A DNA stretch of 11,151 nucleotides, taken from Wuchereria bancrofti. Taxonomy: Eukaryota > Nematoda > Chromadorea > Rhabditida > Onchocercidae. Below, one piece after another: positions 7,433-11,151 of the stretch. The notes beneath the pieces are model-generated. The model saw only the letters and a list, made by a program, of their open reading frames with translations, ran no database searches and was not told the DNA's origin. The translations under genes were made by a program, and so were the position numbers. Within the stretch, counting starts at the first letter, position 1. Each line of letters opens with the position of its first letter. The stretch lies in contig SSBO01000116.1 of the NCBI GenBank assembly GCA_005281725.1, positions 1-11,151 on the forward strand, in the 5' to 3' direction.

Positions 7433-7689
7433 AGATCGCTCTTTTATAATGACTGATTTCAACAATGTAGTTGTTAAGTGGTGATAGCTTATGAGGCATA
7501 ACGATGCACGGGACATCTACTACTGCAGTGTCAAGCATGAATCTGACAGTTCCAAAATGTTAATCTGAACATATCTTTGGACATAGGTGTATGCACTTTT
7601 CTCTTTGTCTTATCTGATATCGCAACGAGGAAGAAAGTTATATATAATTTGCGACATCTGTTAACATAAATGACCAAAGTGAGAGCTAA
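7433..7689. other. Unassigned intergenic DNA
   Basis: Sequence between the promoter relic and the shared 3' flank of D and E. Two minus-strand frames of 60-67 codons cover parts of it but have no recognisable domain or conserved partner. Confidence 0.4.
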
Positions 7690-8255
7690 TGGTTTTAAGA
7701 ATATTTCAGTCAACACAAATTAGCCAGATAGATATGCTTTTTGTATATGCCTTCTCAAATCTCTTGCTGATTTTTATTTGTAATACTTTTTTCATTGCCA
7801 ATCAGCTGCTCATTGATATGAATTTGATGAAATATTTGTTGCAAATCTCGTAACCATATAACCTTATGGAATGATATATTGCGATTAAGATGATTCTTTT
7901 CTTTCCCAAAAATTTATTTCCATGCTATTTATGCAATAATAGAGTAAGGAATACATATGACCAATTTCATTTCATTAGTAATTTAACAACAGCGTTAATT
8001 ACTTGCAAATTCTGCGTAGCATGCAAAGTTACTTGCGAATGAAATCAATAGATGAAGTTTATGTTGAGAAATGCATTGCAGGAATAATAAAAGAGTGAAG
8101 AAAATGATCCTAATATGCATATAAAATCAAAAAAAACAATAATAAATTATGAATAAAAAAGGAAAAATAACAAGAATTTGACCGATAGAAAATACAAATA
8201 ATTAACAACAATAGAAATAACAGAGCGCATTTCTTCTGTTTAAAGTGCGCAAGCT
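7690..8255 (-). repeat. 3' flank of copy D, direct repeat of 9865-10404
   Basis: Over about 550 bp this matches the region left of copy E by eye. Both share TTTCAGTCAACA, GATATGAATTTGATGA, GAGTAAGGAATACATATGA, TTTCATTAGTAATTTAACAA and AACAAGAATTTGACC. Small indels are scattered through it. The D and E units are therefore tandem direct copies with a period of about 2.15 kb. No coding potential is seen. Confidence 0.7.
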
Positions 8256-9126
8256 TTAATGATTGTACATATGCGATCTCAAGCCGGATTTAGTCTGAAA
8301 ATCTTTACTATACAGTGATAGACAGGTCTATTCATGTCATAAATCACCATGTGAGACTACAAAGTGCATTTTTGTACGAAACTTTTCCTGCATACTGGAC
8401 AACGCTATGTACGGCTATTCACCCGTATGTATATCATATGTCTTTTCATATTCGAAAACTGATTGAAATTCTTTTTGCATATCGAACAACTGCACGGCTT
8501 CTCACCGGTATGAATCATCATATGTCTTTTCATATTCGAAAACCTAGTGAAGCTCATTTTGCATATCGAACAGCTGTGCGGTTTCTCACCTGTATGAGTC
8601 ATCACATGTTTTTTCATATTTGTTACTTCCTTTTGACATACATTATCGCAGCGCCGTTTTTTTCCTGTGCTTTCTTCTTGTTTTGATAGTTCCATTACTT
8701 CCATCAGTGTTTCGATTGGAATGAGCCGCTGAAGCAGTTTTATTCGTTCATCACTTACTCCCTCCACTGACAATCCTTGGGATTCATTTCCTTCATTTTT
8801 ATGTTTTGGAGATGACAAATCCAGCGGTTTTGTTTGAAGCACTTGCAATCCAATTTCTCCCTCATCTTCTCTTCCCATTGATAAGCCTTGTGGTCCATCT
8901 CCTTTTTCTTTCACTTTTGATATTGATAAATCCAACGGTTCTTTTGATCCGTTTGCGCTGCCTTAAATGATATGAAATTATCAATATCGCACTGTGTAAA
9001 ATTTAAATCTTCAAGGTATTGCAACGATATGTTGTTTTTAAATGGACTTACGGTAGTTTGAATATTGTTCAATTGCAAGAAGAAATAGATGAAATGCATG
9101 TCAATGAGAATAATTTCTTTCCAATT
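8256..9126 (-). pseudogene. ZF copy D: C2H2 zinc-finger pseudogene with two PLDLS motifs
   Basis: Exon 2 (9126-9052) has its ATG at 9099-9097 and encodes MHFIYFFLQLNNIQTT. A 60-bp intron (9051-8992) precedes exon 3 at 8991, which reads [16 protein letters not shown]. One base is missing near 8945 (GATCAAAAG against GATCAAACAG in B), shifting the frame before PLDLS. In the second frame (to 8405) there are two PLDLS motifs, the acidic module, the conserved [20 protein letters not shown] segment, the degenerate first finger and a good finger (helix RFSNMKR). The next finger (QFSNMKR) loses its frame at its last His. Beyond that, remnants of the last two fingers are readable in shifted frames with stops (CPVCRKSFVQKCTL then TAG; YDMNRPVYHC). 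The ancestral end LRSHMYNH then TAA is at 8256. Closest to C in exon 3, but broken. Confidence 0.85.
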
Positions 9127-9860
9127 CTGAAAAACATTCAAATTTACTGGACGGTTGTTCATAAGAAATGTTGTTTGACAAATGCGCAAAGGAGTAATTT
9201 TTCCAAATAGATGGTTTTCTAAATATAATTATTTACAAATTAATCGTTGAATTCCAAAATGTTTCTCGTAACTCGAAACTTTAGAAAAAGATAGCATTCT
9301 TTGCCGGAATAAATGAAACGGGACTTACTGAATGAAATTTGTTGAAGAGAATTTGATAGAGACCACACAATCACTTCTATAAGGTATTGTCAAAGATTAA
9401 ATGCTCATTCAGATGGGGGTGGCAAACTACGTTCACTGATAAGTTATATCCACGTATAATAATATATGTATTGTAATAATAATAGAATATATAATAGTAT
9501 GTCTAATGATAAGAGCAATCATTATTTAATCCTTTACAGTGAATAATTTCATTTTAGCTGCTATATTGCATTGTTGGGAATAATTTATGCAAAGCAATTG
9601 TGACATTTTTTTGTACAATTTTATTTAATTTCACTTCAATTTTTCCACATTTTTAAATGTTTATAATATTAATCAGAAAGGAAAACTACATAGCTGCATC
9701 GCTTGTAATTGATACAGCTGAATTGCATATGCTAAATGATTTCACCAAATATTTCGTTTGGACTCCATTTTTAAATTTTCACACTTGCTTTATCGAAAAA
9801 TTTAAGCCAAATGAAGCAAGATATAACTAGTTATATTGATATTAAATTTGGTTAATCATA
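9127..9860 (-). repeat. 5' flank of copy D, inverted repeat of the B flank
   Basis: Inverted, this is nearly identical to 2870-3589 of copy B, including the exon 1 donor (9328) and the CCACCCCC island (9405-9424). The AATCATTATTTAATCCTTTA stretch (9517-9536) is also shared with B. It is closer to B than to C; for example it has B's ATGAGCATTTAA upstream frame. The octamer site seen in B and C is altered here (ATGCAATT). Together with B it forms widely spaced inverted repeats. Confidence 0.7.
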
Positions 9861-9864
9861 ATTT

Positions 9865-10404
9865 CTTTTTCAGTCAACATAAATAGTTAGATATGCGTTG
9901 TATGTGCCTCCTCAAATTTTTTGCTGAATACTTTGTTGATAGCCGATTAAATATTTAGTCACTGATTGATATGAATTTGATGATTTGTTACAAATCGCAT
10001 AATTATATAACTTCATGAAATGATATGCTGTGATTAAGAAGATTCTTTCCCACAAATTTACTTCCATTTTATTTATGCAATAATTGAGTAAGGAATACAT
10101 ATGAGCAATTCCATTTCATTAGTAATTTAACAACAGCGATACTTATTTGCAAATTCTTCGTGCATAGAATGCAAAGTTACTTGCAAATGATATGAATGGT
10201 TGAAGTTTATGTTGATAAATTCATTGTAGGAATAACACAAAAGTAAAGAAAATGACCCTAATGTGCACATAAAATCAAAAATACCAATAATAAATTATCA
10301 ATAAAGAAAAGGAATAAGTAACAAGAATTTGACCAGTAGAAAATATAAGTAATCAACAACAGAAATAATAGAGCACCTTTCTTCTGCTTAAAGGTGGGCA
10401 AGCC
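9865..10404 (-). repeat. 3' flank of gene E, direct repeat of 7690-8255
   Basis: Homologous to the 3' flank of D as described there, starting at TTTTTCAGTCAACATAAAT and ending at the stop codon of E. A minus-strand frame of 62 codons (9912-10100) is not conserved in the D counterpart and is not a gene. No clear polyadenylation signal is seen close to the stop. Confidence 0.65.
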
Positions 10405-11151
10405 TTAATGATTCTCCATGTGAAATTTCAAGTTGCGTTTAGTTCGAAAATCTTTACTGCATACAGTACAGTGGTAGATAGTTCTATTCATGCCATGAGT
10501 TAGCATGTGAGTTTGCAAACTGTGTTTCTTTGTGTAACTTTTTCCGCATATCGAACAACTGTACGGCTTTTCACCGTTATGAGTCATCATATGTCTTTTC
10601 ATATCTCCGGACTGAGTGAAATTCTTTTTGCATATCTGACAACTGTACGGCTTTTCACCGGTATGAGTCATCATATGTCTTTTCACATTAGCGGAATCAG
10701 TGAAATTCTTTTTGCATATCGAACAAATGTGCGGCTTTTCACCGGTGTGAGTCATCACATGTCTTTTCATATTCGAAAACTTAGTGAAATTCTTTTTGCA
10801 TATCGAGCAACTGTACGGCTTTTCACCGGTATGAGTCATCATATGTTTATTCATATCACTGGACTGAGTGAAATTCTTTTTGCATATCGAACAGCTGTGC
10901 GGTTTCTCACCTGTATGAGTCATCACATGTCTTTTCATATTTGCTACTTCCTTTTGACATACATCACAGCGCCGTTTCTTCCTCGTGCTTTCTTCCTGCT
11001 TTGATAGTTCCATTACTTCCATTAGTGTTTCGATTGGAACGAGGCGTTCAAGCAGTTTAATTCGTTCATCACTCACTCTCTCCACTGATAAGCTTTGCGA
11101 CCTATCCTCGTCCTCTTTCACTTTTGGAGCTGATAAATCCAGAGGTTTTGT
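10405..11151 (-). CDS. ZF gene E: intact seven-finger C2H2 protein with PLDLS motif, 5' end beyond the window
   Basis: The open frame covers 248 codons from the right edge to TAA at 10405-10407. It begins TKPLDLSAPKVKEDEDRS, so PLDLS is at visible residues 3-7; there is no ATG before the conserved [20 protein letters not shown] segment. The start must lie in an upstream exon outside the window, as in C. Finger 1 (62-79) is degenerate. Canonical fingers lie at 87-107, 115-135, 143-163, 171-191, 199-219 and 228-248, with helices QSSDMNK, KFSNMKR, DSANVKR, QSGDMKR, KKHSLQT and TKRNLKF. Linkers are TGEKP apart from one NGEKP and the divergent GMNRTIY before the last finger. Translation stops right after the final His. 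Probable nuclear, CtBP-recruiting DNA-binding repressor. Its contact residues differ from those of C, so its DNA target should differ too. Confidence 0.87.
   Translation of the reverse strand, partial: TKPLDLSAPKVKEDEDRSQSLSVERVSDERIKLLERLVPIETLMEVMELSKQEESTRKKRRCDVCQKEVANMKRHVMTHTGEKPHSCSICKKNFTQSSDMNKHMMTHTGEKPYSCSICKKNFTKFSNMKRHVMTHTGEKPHICSICKKNFTDSANVKRHMMTHTGEKPYSCQICKKNFTQSGDMKRHMMTHNGEKPYSCSICGKSYTKKHSLQTHMLTHGMNRTIYHCTVCSKDFRTKRNLKFHMENH

Noticed and set aside
9019..9210. Plus-strand frame opposite exon 2 of copy D as a separate gene
   Set aside because: It has no ATG before the conserved part, no consistent splice sites on that strand, and different ends in each copy. Kept only as a low-interest observation.
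1..11151. CRISPR array, bacterial operon, tRNA or rRNA genes
   Set aside because: The regular 84-bp spacing belongs to zinc-finger codons. Splice signals show a eukaryote, and no cloverleaf or rRNA-like segment was seen.

Overview
The window looks like AT-rich invertebrate nuclear DNA and is most likely from a nematode. The introns are short (50-71 bp between the coding exons), their acceptors read TTTTTCAG or TTTTACACAG and their donors GTAAGT. The gene families are C2H2 zinc-finger (ZF) repressors and retroelements. The nematode assignment is an inference from splice-site style and composition; no single gene proves it.

The core is a local cluster of five copies of one C2H2 ZF gene, called A to E from left to right. 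A (853-1460, minus), B (3590-4442, plus) and D (8256-9126, minus) are broken by stops, frameshifts or deletions. C (5846-6786, plus) and E (10405-11151, minus, cut by the right edge) are intact. The ancestral layout is a non-coding exon 1, a tiny exon 2 carrying the only plausible ATG, and a large exon 3. Exon 3 encodes one or two copies of a PLDLS-containing acidic module, a conserved helix-rich segment, a degenerate first finger and up to six canonical fingers. PLDLS is the peptide recognised by CtBP corepressors, so the family is best read as sequence-specific repressors. The stop codon directly follows the last zinc-binding His.

Layout: 1-758 is the 5' end of an LTR retrotransposon on the minus strand. 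It has an LTR at 280-758 with 9-bp inverted termini and a gag-like ORF running off the left edge, and it sits in the 3' flank of A. A and its 5' flank fill 853-1725. A decayed LINE reverse-transcriptase C-terminus (minus) lies at 1735-2290. The duplicated B and C units start at 2779 and 4999, about 2.2 kb apart. After C comes an inverted promoter fragment (6866-7178) followed by a direct one (7179-7432) with no gene body, forming a palindromic scar. D and E are tandem minus-strand copies sharing a 3' flank of about 550 bp (7690-8255 and 9865-10404).

The copies are mosaics: D's 5' flank is nearly identical to B's, while its coding exon is closest to C's. The finger set, DNA-contact residues and PLDLS number differ between copies. 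This is birth-and-death evolution of a repressor family next to retroelements. A role in silencing such elements is conceivable but not shown by the sequence.
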